A stretch of DNA of 54,717 bases from CAZDET01 sp964504335. Its GTDB lineage: Bacteria; Bacteroidota; Bacteroidia; Chitinophagales; Saprospiraceae. The stretch is from the NCBI GenBank assembly GCA_964504335.1, contig CAZDET010000032.1, positions 1 through 54,717 on the forward strand, written 5' to 3'. Made by a program: the position numbers and the translations under genes. Positions 9,901 through 17,485 of the stretch are shown here, one piece after another. Position 1 is the stretch's first letter. Every line of letters starts with the position of its first letter. Under the pieces are notes generated by a model. The model saw only the letters and a program-made list of their open reading frames with translations, made no database searches and had not been told where the DNA came from.

Positions 9901-10108
9901 CCCCACCGGTGGTGCCCATGTAGTATGTCAGCGGATCGCCGACTACCCCACTGGCACACACGGAACGCCCCCCGCGGAAGGGCCCGATGCTGCGGTATTT
10001 CAGCGGTTGGAAATAGTCGGATAAAGGGGTGGAAGTGTTACCACTCTGAGCAGTCAGGCTACTGCTGAATAACAGCAGGAGTAGTGAGAGGAGTGAAAAT
10101 CTAGGCAT
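6956..10108 (-). CDS. exported sortilin/Asp-box beta-propeller protein A
   Basis: A 1050-residue exported protein of the VPS10/sortilin-like, BNR-repeat group often labelled glycosyl hydrolase in Bacteroidota. The signal peptide is residues 1-20 (ends LTAQ). About ten Asp-box motifs of the form S/T-x-D-x-G-x-T-W run along the first 730 residues (for example VYKSTDAGKTW and VFRSTDGGTTW), indicating two stacked multi-bladed propellers. The last 300 residues hold a beta-sandwich with TYTLEL-like strands and a helical end. No T9SS tail is seen. It is a paralogue of the gene at 19919-23014. The substrate is unknown: such folds bind or cut sugars or peptides, and catalysis cannot be shown here. Confidence 0.85.
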   Translation of the reverse strand: MPRFSLLSLLLLLFSSSLTAQSGNTSTPLSDYFQPLKYRSIGPFRGGRSVCASGVVGDPLTYYMGTTGGGVWKTEDAGQHWHNVSDGYFKTGSVGAVAVSQSHPNVVYVGMGEHAPRGVMTSHGDGVYKSTDAGKTWAHLGLAPTQHISRIIVHPDDPRIVYVAAQGQLYGRNEERGVFRSTDGGTTWEKVLYVDDRTGASELSMDANDPNILYAAMWEHQRLPWQVISGGPGSGLYKSIDGGTTWQELTEGLPEEKGKMAIAVCPSNSQKVYALIESDSQQEKGGLFVSTDAGASWSRVSGDHRLVQRAWYYIEVFADPQDDQTVYVLSAPALRSIDGGKTWERLSGTHGDYHDLWINPDNPRNLCIANDGGAAISFNYGKSWSTQANMPTAQFYRINVDNGFPYRIYGGQQDNSSVTIAHRELGAWGISTDSWKASAGGESAFLAFDPDDPRYVLGGSYLGTIEVLDNEANAGTNIMAAPIQYLGRAASDMKYRFNWNAPIIWSKHEPGTYYHAAQKLLRTRDMGKTWEEASPDLTRNQKDKQIKGGGPYTVEAVGAENYGTISYVIESPQEAGHIWVGTDDGLVQLTRDGGATWTNVTPAGLEECLVNAIDLSPRSPGTAYIATTRYKFNDHTPRLLKTTDYGASWTDITGNIPDGAYTRVVREDTERPGLLFAGTETGLYISMDDGKQWERFNLNLPTTPILDLRVAHNDLIIATSGRSFWVLDDLELLRQYEATPQAVHLYQPAPTLLAGGGSELDGNNPNFDGSHPLRGVNPASGVVIYFHLPKDSMEVTLTVRDTSGDVVRKLSSEADSNFQSYAGGPPAEPTVPAKAGLNRFVWDMRYPTMPGIPTAYIEGSFRGHKAVPGTYTLELQVGDERRTQECTIQPHPHYGLSSADYADYHAFMQQAEATLQEMHDMVNDLIALQNQLTTVLGKLKTSGHSDLHAEGHDLLKRMQAWDAEMVQRKSKAYDDVENFENKFTANYLFVINHAESGIPRVNQPTRERLAELDQQWATWKEQGRKLMEEAIPAFNEKLWAEKIGALWMGR

Positions 10109-10276
10109 GAGTGATGGTGATTCTAGTCCGTAAATAAGTTGGTTGTAGTAGCCAATTTAGTAAAAAGGGAAGAACCAACCGTAAGTAAAAATCAGAGCCA
10201 TTTCACACAATCAATCCGGAGGTCATGCGCAATTTTCCTCGTGAGAATTATCTTTGATTTACAGCTAATTGAAAAC

Positions 10277-11656
10277 ATGAGCGGCATCGAAGATTCACAC
10301 ATTCAGGAATTGAACAACTCAAAGGTTTTAACCGAGATCGATGAATTACTTGCTCGGGTAGAATCGCTCAGGCCCTTTTTGCCTGATGTGGAAGGCAAAG
10401 TGATACAGAAGCTGAGATTAGACTGGAATTACCATTCTAACGCTATAGAGGGCAATCAGCTTAATTATGGGGAAACCATAGCCCTGTTGATGCACGGAAT
10501 AACCGCAAAAGGAAAGCCGCTCAAAGATCATAACGATATAAAAGGCCACGATGAAGGGATAGAGCACATGCTGAAGATGGTGAAAAGTGATCTGAACATC
10601 ACTCAATATGACATCATGGTATTGCACCAAATCATCTTAAAGGAGCCCTATTCCATTAACGCTGTTACCCCCAGCGGGGTGAAGGTGCGCAAGAAAATAA
10701 AAATTGGCGAATACAAAACGGAACCCAACCACGTCCTGACGAAAACAGGTGCAATACATTACTACACCGAGCCAGAACTTGTACAGGCAGAAATGTCGGA
10801 TCTGGTTGACTGGGTCAATCAGGCATTAAATGCTACTACATTCCATCCGGTAGTTATTGCCGCTGTTTTTCATCATAGATTTGTGGCCATTCATCCATTT
10901 GACGATGGAAATGGGAGGTTAGGCAGAATTTTAATGAATTTGATATTGTTGAAGTACAAAATCCCCCCCGTTGTTATAAAATATGACGCACGCAACCAAT
11001 ACTACGGCACCCTTGCCCAAGCTGACGTTGGGAACTACGAACCTTTGATTGAATTAATCGCCGAATCGGCAAAAAGATCCCTTCAGATTCAATTAAGTGC
11101 CGCACAGGGTGATGTAATTAATACCATAGAAGATGTAGATAAAAGCATTGCCGTTTTTAAAGCCGGTTTGAGTTCCTCTGAAAAAGGAACAATTAAAAAA
11201 ACCGCCGATAGAATGTTGATCCTACTGAGTGAGGACATCATCCCCTTGTATGAAGAATTAGAGAAAAGGCTGCTCCAATTTGACGAACTTTTCGAAGTGG
11301 TAGAAAAAAGCTTTTCCTTCCGGGAGCCCACTCATGGCACTAAGTTATTCCGGTCTACCGGACCTTTTGCCGAAAACCTGCTAACCGCAGCGAAAAGTGC
11401 TCCTTTAAACATTACAAACACGAGCTTCAAGTATACCTTTAAAAACTTTAAGACGAGCAGCACGAAATTTTCACACGAGATTGATTTCGTCGTAACCTTC
11501 GACGAGTTTTACTATGCCTTAGATGCTTCGCGAGTAAATACGGATCTTAGCGTTACCAAGACGTATGATCAAGTTTTTTCGGTAATCGAACGAAATCAAT
11601 TTATTCAGGTGCTCATAGAAGGACTCATCAATAGCATTGAAAAGATCAGACGATAA
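10277..11656 (+). CDS. Fic-domain protein (AMPylator), class II
   Basis: A Fic-family enzyme, expected to transfer AMP (or another nucleotide group) from a nucleotide to a target protein hydroxyl. From the ATG at 10277, the inhibitory alpha-inh motif SNAIEG is at residues 54-59. The catalytic core motif HPFDDGNGRLGR is at 206-217, with all key residues (H206, the acidic D210, G211-N212-G213-R214) intact. An N-terminal inhibitory helix makes it class II, normally self-inhibited. The C-terminal 200 residues are not a known winged helix that I recognise and may bind the target. The frame is open to 10139, but the upstream part has no ATG and a poor match. No separate antitoxin is adjacent. It could be a housekeeping regulator or a defence or toxin protein. 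Confidence 0.88.
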   Translation: MSGIEDSHIQELNNSKVLTEIDELLARVESLRPFLPDVEGKVIQKLRLDWNYHSNAIEGNQLNYGETIALLMHGITAKGKPLKDHNDIKGHDEGIEHMLKMVKSDLNITQYDIMVLHQIILKEPYSINAVTPSGVKVRKKIKIGEYKTEPNHVLTKTGAIHYYTEPELVQAEMSDLVDWVNQALNATTFHPVVIAAVFHHRFVAIHPFDDGNGRLGRILMNLILLKYKIPPVVIKYDARNQYYGTLAQADVGNYEPLIELIAESAKRSLQIQLSAAQGDVINTIEDVDKSIAVFKAGLSSSEKGTIKKTADRMLILLSEDIIPLYEELEKRLLQFDELFEVVEKSFSFREPTHGTKLFRSTGPFAENLLTAAKSAPLNITNTSFKYTFKNFKTSSTKFSHEIDFVVTFDEFYYALDASRVNTDLSVTKTYDQVFSVIERNQFIQVLIEGLINSIEKIRR

Positions 11657-11896
11657 TATGCGTGTAACTATGGTTTATTTCAATGGTTAAACCCACAGTT
11701 CGCAATAGGATATCCATCTGGAAGATGCCGCACGGAATCGATAACAATCTGCTGGAAGAATGCGACCGCTATCCTCTCCGCGGAACGCCGAACTACAAAG
11801 TCCACACCTAGACGGCCGAATTGAAAAGAGCACACCAAAAATTTTTAATAAGATTGGTTTGCACGATAAATACACAGGAACCTACAACTGACCTTC

Positions 11897-12943
11897 ATGC
11901 ACGACGTGCTCATCATCGGCGGCGGACAAAGCGCACTTGCCTGCGGCTATTACCTCCAGCGGACCTCGCTGGATTTTCTGATCCTCGACGACCAGGAGCG
12001 GTGCGGCGGCGCCTGGCTGCACGGCTGGGATTCGCTGACACTCTTTTCGCCGGCCGCTCATAGCTCGCTGCCCGGATGGTGGATGCCGAAGTCGGAACAC
12101 CCCTTCCCCACCCGGCCAGAAGTGATCGATTATCTGTGTAGGTACGAACAACGCTATAACCTGCCCGTCGACCGTCCTGTGCGCGTGCAATCCGTGCACC
12201 GCGAAGCGGATGCCTTCCGGTTGGAAACCGACCGAGGTGCCTACCATAGTCGGGCCGTCATCTCCGCGACCGGTACCTGGAGCAAACCAATCATCCCGGA
12301 TATTCCGGGGCGGGCACTCTTTCAGGGGGAGCAAATCCATTCGGCCCGCTACCGCACGGCCGCGCCCTTTCGGGGGCAGCGGGTGCTTATCGTTGGGGAG
12401 GGCAACAGTGGGGCGCAGATCCTTGCCGAGGTCTCGAAAGCGGCCGACACCGCCTGGGCCGTCCGCACAAGTCCGCAGTTTCTGCCCGATGATGTGGACG
12501 GCCGCGTGCTCTTTGATGTGGCCTCCGCCAAATACTACGCCCAGCAAAAGGGCGAACCCTTCGATGCCAGCAGATTTGGCCTGGGCAACATCGTCATGGT
12601 ACCCACCGTGCAGGAGGCACGGGCGCGGGGTGTGTTGCAGGCCCACGGAAAACTGGTCGCCCTCTACGAGCAGGGAGCGGTATGGGAAACCGGCGCACGC
12701 GAGCCCTTCGAGGCCATCATCTGGTGCACCGGCTTCGGCTACGCCACGGATCATTTGCGAAGTATGATAACGCCCGATGAGCGCGGACGTATCCCCACTG
12801 CGGGCACCAGCGCTACCGAGGTGCCCGGCTTGTGGCTGGTCGGCTACGGCGGTTGGACGGGCTTTGCTTCGGCCACCGTCATCGGCGTGGGGCGTTCGGC
12901 CCGAACAACGGTCAAAGAGGTGGCCGCCTTTTTGAAGAAATGA
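11897..12943 (+). CDS. ArsO-like flavin monooxygenase
   Basis: A single-component FAD/NAD(P)H-dependent oxidoreductase with a Rossmann FAD site (GGGQSA, residues 8-13) and an NADPH site (GEGNSG, 167-172). The segment GGAWLHGWDSLTLFSP (37-52) followed by SSLPGWWMP is characteristic of the ArsO family first described in arsenic operons. The length (348) fits. No arsenic-resistance genes (arsR, arsC, arsB, arsM) are nearby, so the substrate is unproven. The 240 bases before it show no gene. The start at 11897 leaves the dinucleotide-binding strand at the very N-terminus, as expected. Confidence 0.85.
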   Translation: MHDVLIIGGGQSALACGYYLQRTSLDFLILDDQERCGGAWLHGWDSLTLFSPAAHSSLPGWWMPKSEHPFPTRPEVIDYLCRYEQRYNLPVDRPVRVQSVHREADAFRLETDRGAYHSRAVISATGTWSKPIIPDIPGRALFQGEQIHSARYRTAAPFRGQRVLIVGEGNSGAQILAEVSKAADTAWAVRTSPQFLPDDVDGRVLFDVASAKYYAQQKGEPFDASRFGLGNIVMVPTVQEARARGVLQAHGKLVALYEQGAVWETGAREPFEAIIWCTGFGYATDHLRSMITPDERGRIPTAGTSATEVPGLWLVGYGGWTGFASATVIGVGRSARTTVKEVAAFLKK

Positions 12944-12983
12944 GCTATTTTAAGTGCTCTCGTTATGACTAATACTCCTTTCC

Positions 12984-14465
12984 ATGAAATCTTATCTGAT
13001 CCTTGCCCTTTCGATTTTCTTCATTGGCACTCAATTAAATGCCCAAGCCGTCATCAAGGCCACAGACCTTGAAACGGATTTTCAAATTCTGAAGAAAGCC
13101 CTGGAAGAGCTGCACCCCGGATTGTATAAATATGCCTCAAAAGAGGCTATAGATGCCGATTTTGCTGCCTTAAAGGACAAGCTTTCCGACGATCAGGATA
13201 TGCTGAGTGTCTATAAAGAAATTTCTCTATTCACCGCTAAGGTTCAATGCGGTCATACCTATGGTAATTTTTGGAATCAATCCGATTCGCTGAGGAACTA
13301 TTTCACCAATGCCCGGAATAAGGTTCCGTTTACGTTCAGAATCATCGATCAGGAAGCCTATATCTATCAAAATTTGTCGCAACACACCGCTCTGAGTCCC
13401 GGAGATCGCATCGAAAGCCTCAATGGCATTCCCATGAAGCAGGTGCTTGAAGAGCTCAAACGGTTTGTAAAAGCAGATGGTGCAAACGACGGAAAACGCT
13501 TATTCGATCTTCAGGTATTTGCACTGGATAATTACGAAGCGTTTGATATTTACCTACCGTTCGTCATCGACCTTGATTCAACTATCCGCCTCCAATTATC
13601 GGATTACGAAAGTGGCAAGCAAAAGGATGCAGAAGTTACGTTACTCACCCGGAAAGAACGCTTCGACCTGCTTACTGAACGATACGGCAAGCAAATTGAA
13701 TCGTACGATGACTACTGGAACTTCGAAATCCTGGAAAATAACATTGGCTATCTACAAATCGGCACCTTCGTTACCTGGAAAATGAAGCTAAACTGGAGGC
13801 AGTTTTTGGACGACGCCTTCAGCACCCTCCAAAAACAGCAAATCCCCCACCTGATCATCGATATCCGCGGCAACGAAGGTGGAGATGCAGCTGTACAGGC
13901 CTTGCTGTACAAGAAACTTCGCAATAAGCTTTCCGAAAACGGCCCATTCCAGCAAACTTTGAAGACCAATTATGTATCCGACGAAATACGGCCCTACTTA
14001 GAAACCTGGTCGAACGAATACTATGATATGAGAAACAACACGGTTGCTATGAGCAATGGCTTCTACACCTTCAAAAAAGAGGGAATGATAATGGGAACTA
14101 AAAAAGCGGAGAAGGGCGCTTATACCGGAAATGTATATTTACTGGCAGACGCATCGAACAGCTCCGGCACCTATTTTTTGATTAACTACTTAAAAAACAA
14201 TTATTTAGCCACGGTAGTCGGGCAAACCAGCGGTGGTAATCAGCAGGGGATCACCGGCGGACAAATGTTCATGCTCCAATTGCCCAATTCTGGAATCGAA
14301 GTGGATATTCCCATAATAGGGTTCTACCCTCCCACCGATAAACCCAATAAGGGCATCGAACCAGACGTAAAAGTTGAATTGACCGTGGAAGATCTAGTGG
14401 CCGAAAGAGATGCGGTGTTTGAACGCGCAGTAGAATTAATACAAACCAGTGGCAATAAGCCCTGA
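12984..14465 (+). CDS. exported S41-family peptidase
   Basis: A periplasmic or surface serine peptidase of family S41 (C-terminal processing/tricorn-like). The signal peptide is residues 1-20 (ends LNAQ). An N-terminal helical cap (25-110) is followed by a PDZ-like segment (LSPGDRIESLNG, 137-148). The catalytic half contains DIRGNEGGD (293-301) and the nucleophile loop SNSSGTYF (391-398), where S394 is the likely catalytic Ser. A GQTSGGN turn (413-419) closes the site. It begins 40 bases after the flavoprotein stop, so co-transcription is possible, but no functional link is evident. The target is unknown. Confidence 0.85.
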   Translation: MKSYLILALSIFFIGTQLNAQAVIKATDLETDFQILKKALEELHPGLYKYASKEAIDADFAALKDKLSDDQDMLSVYKEISLFTAKVQCGHTYGNFWNQSDSLRNYFTNARNKVPFTFRIIDQEAYIYQNLSQHTALSPGDRIESLNGIPMKQVLEELKRFVKADGANDGKRLFDLQVFALDNYEAFDIYLPFVIDLDSTIRLQLSDYESGKQKDAEVTLLTRKERFDLLTERYGKQIESYDDYWNFEILENNIGYLQIGTFVTWKMKLNWRQFLDDAFSTLQKQQIPHLIIDIRGNEGGDAAVQALLYKKLRNKLSENGPFQQTLKTNYVSDEIRPYLETWSNEYYDMRNNTVAMSNGFYTFKKEGMIMGTKKAEKGAYTGNVYLLADASNSSGTYFLINYLKNNYLATVVGQTSGGNQQGITGGQMFMLQLPNSGIEVDIPIIGFYPPTDKPNKGIEPDVKVELTVEDLVAERDAVFERAVELIQTSGNKP

Positions 14466-14722
14466 TTCCAATGTTCTGCTTTTTCCAAAGAGGCCTTTTA
14501 AGCATTGATTCGATCGTCGTCCCAGACTTCGGTTGGCAGAAAGTTCAAGATGAAGAGAATGTGAAGCAATGGGGGAATCCATTGAACTAGGAGTATCTGG
14601 TATACGAGATACCGTGATTGGTTACCGACTTTTGAAAGAAGGGAAAATTTCCATCCGTGGAAAGGGATCTTACAGGATTGTAGTACGACCTTTATAATCC
14701 CAGAATAACCAAAGGAATCCTG

Positions 14723-14863
14723 ATGAACCGAACGGAAGAGGAGCAATATGATGAAGAATTTCCGGATCACCCTTTGACCAAGGTTAGAAAACTACTCGCG
14801 CAACTCGAACAGGAGTTAGTAGTACGCCCCGAATTAAAGAAGATCAGAAGATTTAACAAGTAA
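14723..14863 (+). CDS. possible 46-residue acidic/basic small protein
   Basis: A short open frame with a plausible ribosome site (AAAGGA, spaced by six bases) before the ATG. The peptide has a pattern I associate with small conserved Bacteroidota proteins: an acidic start, FPDHPL, then KVRKLLAQLEQEL and a basic end. It lies 43 bases before the nucleotidyltransferase and could be co-transcribed with it. The preceding 257 bases (14466-14722) contain no other gene I can support. The function is unknown. Confidence 0.4.
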   Translation: MNRTEEEQYDEEFPDHPLTKVRKLLAQLEQELVVRPELKKIRRFNK

Positions 14864-14905
14864 TTTTTGCTATGCAAATATTGGCCACCAAAAAATCAAG
14901 CCCCC

Positions 14906-15778
14906 ATGAGAAGCGAGAGAGAAATGCGTTCCTTGATACTATCCGTAGCAAAAGAAGATACCAGGATCAGGGCAGTCGTACTAAATGGTTCAAGAGTTAA
15001 TAAGACCGTACCCTCCGATGAATTTCAGGACTTTGACATTCTCTTTTATGTGGAAAACCTGGCCAGCTTTCGAGGGGACTCCAATTGGATCGATGTATTT
15101 GGGGATCGAATCATTTTACAACTACCAAATTCGATGCAATTAGGGGAAGCAGATGTAGAAAAGGACGAGGCGGCGCTGACCTACCTTATGTTATTCACCG
15201 ATTTCAATAGAATTGACCTCCGATTGATCGAGGTAGTCAACCGGAGCCGCTATCAAGACAGTCTGAGTAAGGTACTTCTCGACAAGGACGATCTGTTTGA
15301 GCCAGCGGTAGAACCAACCGATCGGGATTACTGGATAAAAAGCCCCTCCCAAAAAGAATTCTTTGATTGCTGCAATGAATTTTGGTGGGTGACGACTTAC
15401 GTGGTGAAGGGATTGGCAAGAGATGAACCCCTATACGCAAAAGAAATGCTTGAAATACCCGTCAGAAGGATGTTCCTGAAAATGATATCCTGGAAGGTTG
15501 GGACGGAGACTAACTTTTCCGTTAACTTAGGGAATAGTAATCGCTTTTTAAAAAAGTACCTACCACCACCGCTGTGGGCAAGCCTCCTTAAGACGTATCC
15601 AACCGCACACAATCGCGACATATGGAATAGCTTAATGGAAATGATCCGGCTTTTTCACACCCTGGGCCTGGAAGTAGCGGATCGCATGGGGTTTCGGTAT
15701 AATGTACAGGAGGCCGAGAATGTGCAAGCCTACGTAAAGGCAATGGAGCACAGGGTCACCTGCCCCAAGCCAATTTGA
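14906..15778 (+). CDS. ANT(6)-like aminoglycoside 6-adenylyltransferase
   Basis: A nucleotidyltransferase of the AadE/ANT(6) family, which adenylylates the 6-hydroxyl of streptomycin-type aminoglycosides. From the ATG at 14906 it has 290 residues, the usual size. The catalytic site is seen as NGSR (27-30) and DFQDFD... with D42 and D44 spaced as in the family (GSR, then D-x-D). The helical C-terminal part (CNEFWWV, RRMFLKMISW) also fits. Chromosomal homologues in environmental Bacteroidota are common and may not give resistance. No transfer genes flank it, although a transposase remnant lies 1 kb downstream. The upstream TTG start (14867) is less likely. Confidence 0.85.
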   Translation: MRSEREMRSLILSVAKEDTRIRAVVLNGSRVNKTVPSDEFQDFDILFYVENLASFRGDSNWIDVFGDRIILQLPNSMQLGEADVEKDEAALTYLMLFTDFNRIDLRLIEVVNRSRYQDSLSKVLLDKDDLFEPAVEPTDRDYWIKSPSQKEFFDCCNEFWWVTTYVVKGLARDEPLYAKEMLEIPVRRMFLKMISWKVGTETNFSVNLGNSNRFLKKYLPPPLWASLLKTYPTAHNRDIWNSLMEMIRLFHTLGLEVADRMGFRYNVQEAENVQAYVKAMEHRVTCPKPI

Positions 15779-15836
15779 CATCAGTATAATTTTCCAACCG
15801 CTTAGCATTTTAATTGCGTTACCTAATTTTTGCTGT

Positions 15837-16796
15837 ATGAAAAGAAGACAATTTGTAAAAAACAGCCTCGTCCTTTCTGGAGCTTCAACATTGGCAAGCT
15901 TACCACTAACTATATACCCCTGGAATATGCGCCCGGATATTCACAAACTACAAGTGGGTGATTTCACTTGTACTATTTTCAACGACTTTCAGTTTATCTA
16001 CCAGGCAAAGGATTATTTCATCAATGCCGAAACGGAAGAACTGGATACGGCATTGCGCAACTACGACATTAGCACCGGAAGCATTCCTTCCCCCTACATC
16101 GCGCTGCTGGTGGAAACGGAAAATCGAAAGATGCTCATCGACTCCGGAATAGGATTTTCAGAAACGCCCATTTCTTTCAAGGGGAAGCAGTTTATGTTGC
16201 AGGGGCGGCTCCATTCATTATTGCAGAAGCAAGGCATCAGCGGGATGGACATCACGGACGTTGTCCTCACCCATTTTCATCCCGACCACATCGGCGGAGT
16301 CTACTCGGATGCAGGGCAGCTGAACTTTCCAAATGCTCAATTTCACGTACACGAAGACGAATGGAATTACTGGCACTCCTCCCAATCCGATCAACAGCCC
16401 GGATTATTCAAATCCTTTGTCGAAAAGAAGGTAAGCCCACTAGCCCGGCAGAATTTGCATTTAATGCGTGGTGACGAAGCAGAAATTTTACCGGGAATTA
16501 CGGGTATTAAGGCAGCGGGCCATACCCCAGGTCAAATAGCGGTGTTGCTTCATCAAAACCAATCTAATTTGCTGTATATCTCCGATGCTTTTTTACATCC
16601 ACTTCACATCGAGCAATTGGATTGGCAAACTAATTATGACTTAGATCACAAGAAAGCCCGTAAATCAAGGGTGAAACTACTGGAAATGGCTCGAAAAGCG
16701 GATATGCAAATAAACGCTTTTCACTTCGATTTTCCCGGGATAGGAAGGGTAGACCTGGCAAAAGGGCAATGGAAATGGCAATATACCACGGAATAG
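15837..16796 (+). CDS. MBL-fold metallohydrolase with Tat-like leader
   Basis: A dinuclear-zinc metallo-beta-lactamase-fold hydrolase. The metal motif HFHPDH is at residues 146-151, followed by H229 (GHTPGQ) and D250 (YISDAF). The N-terminus MKRRQFVKNSLVLSGAS resembles a twin-arginine leader, although the pair is RR at positions 3-4 with a weak hydrophobic stretch. The layout, with FND at 48-50 and the GHTPGQ turn, resembles the lactonase/quorum-quenching branch. The substrate cannot be stated. It starts 58 bases after the nucleotidyltransferase gene, in the same direction. Confidence 0.85.
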   Translation: MKRRQFVKNSLVLSGASTLASLPLTIYPWNMRPDIHKLQVGDFTCTIFNDFQFIYQAKDYFINAETEELDTALRNYDISTGSIPSPYIALLVETENRKMLIDSGIGFSETPISFKGKQFMLQGRLHSLLQKQGISGMDITDVVLTHFHPDHIGGVYSDAGQLNFPNAQFHVHEDEWNYWHSSQSDQQPGLFKSFVEKKVSPLARQNLHLMRGDEAEILPGITGIKAAGHTPGQIAVLLHQNQSNLLYISDAFLHPLHIEQLDWQTNYDLDHKKARKSRVKLLEMARKADMQINAFHFDFPGIGRVDLAKGQWKWQYTTE

Positions 16797-16865
16797 TACC
16801 AGCTGGATGAGCGCACTAAGCGAAAACCTAACAAAACGATTGACAAAAACACGCTTCTATACCCA

Positions 16866-17065
16866 TGACGGAGTGGTTTGGGTCTATTTGATCCCGAGCC
16901 AAACAAGGAGTTCTTGATTGATTTTCTCAATCAGGTTTTACCGAAAAACCATCAGATAAACGAGCTGACCTACTCCAGAAACGAACATTTGGGGCCAGGG
17001 AAATAGACCGTAAAGCCATTTTCGACCTTTGCTGCATCGGCAAGACCGGAGATATGTGGCAGTAA
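16866..17065 (+). pseudogene. remnant of a PD-(D/E)XK (Rpn-type) transposase
   Basis: In one frame the DNA reads PNKEFLIDFLNQVLP and then TYSRNEHLGPG. After a one-base shift near 17000 it reads EIDRKAIFDLCCIGKTGD. This is the conserved N-terminal block of the Rpn/PD-(D/E)XK family transposase group, in which a G..NK.LLIDFLN motif precedes a DR.A.FD..C segment. The frame then stops at 17063 and nothing of the remaining two thirds is recognisable. It is a frameshifted, truncated relic. The rest of the gap to 17485 is AT-rich and shows no further gene. A short palindrome CATGCATGGCATG lies near 17170. Confidence 0.65.
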
Positions 17066-17485
17066 TGCCTGAATCGAAATAAAATCTCTACGACAAATTA
17101 AAAGCAATTAGAAACTTCATCGCGATACTCCTGACCAAAGTGAAAAAGCACAATACTATCCTCGTTTCATGCATGGCATGAAGCAAACAACCGATAATGA
17201 AGAATGGGTATCGACTCGAAAATCCCTATCCTTTAATGCATAGGAAAGACCGATAAAAATCAAGTCAGTCACTGATTTTGGTCATGGATATCTAAAAGTA
17301 ATTGTAAGATCTTTACAAACTACGGTGGCGTTAGCTTTAAGCCATTTCGAAAACTAAAGTAATTGAAGATACGGATTGGGTGGAATAGGATGAGTTATTG
17401 GTATCCACGGACCTAACTGCTGCGTAAATGCTGTACAGCCAAATACATAATGCATTTAATTTTCCCTAACCAACTTTTATTTTAT

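Noticed and set aside
10139..10276. Fic protein starting at the upstream GTG-type start
   Set aside because: The added 46 residues lack family sequence. The ATG at 10277 gives the normal N-terminus before the inhibitory motif.
11657..11896. Possible gene fragment between the Fic and ArsO-like genes
   Set aside because: Only short frames without family sequence or ribosome sites are present, so it is treated as a plain intergenic stretch.
14466..14722. Possible coding remnant before the small 46-residue frame
   Set aside because: Fragments on both strands are broken by stops, and no recognisable protein family could be read.
17160..17180. CATGCATGGCATG palindrome as an attachment or operator site
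   Set aside because: A single short imperfect palindrome with no partner copy or flanking recombinase.
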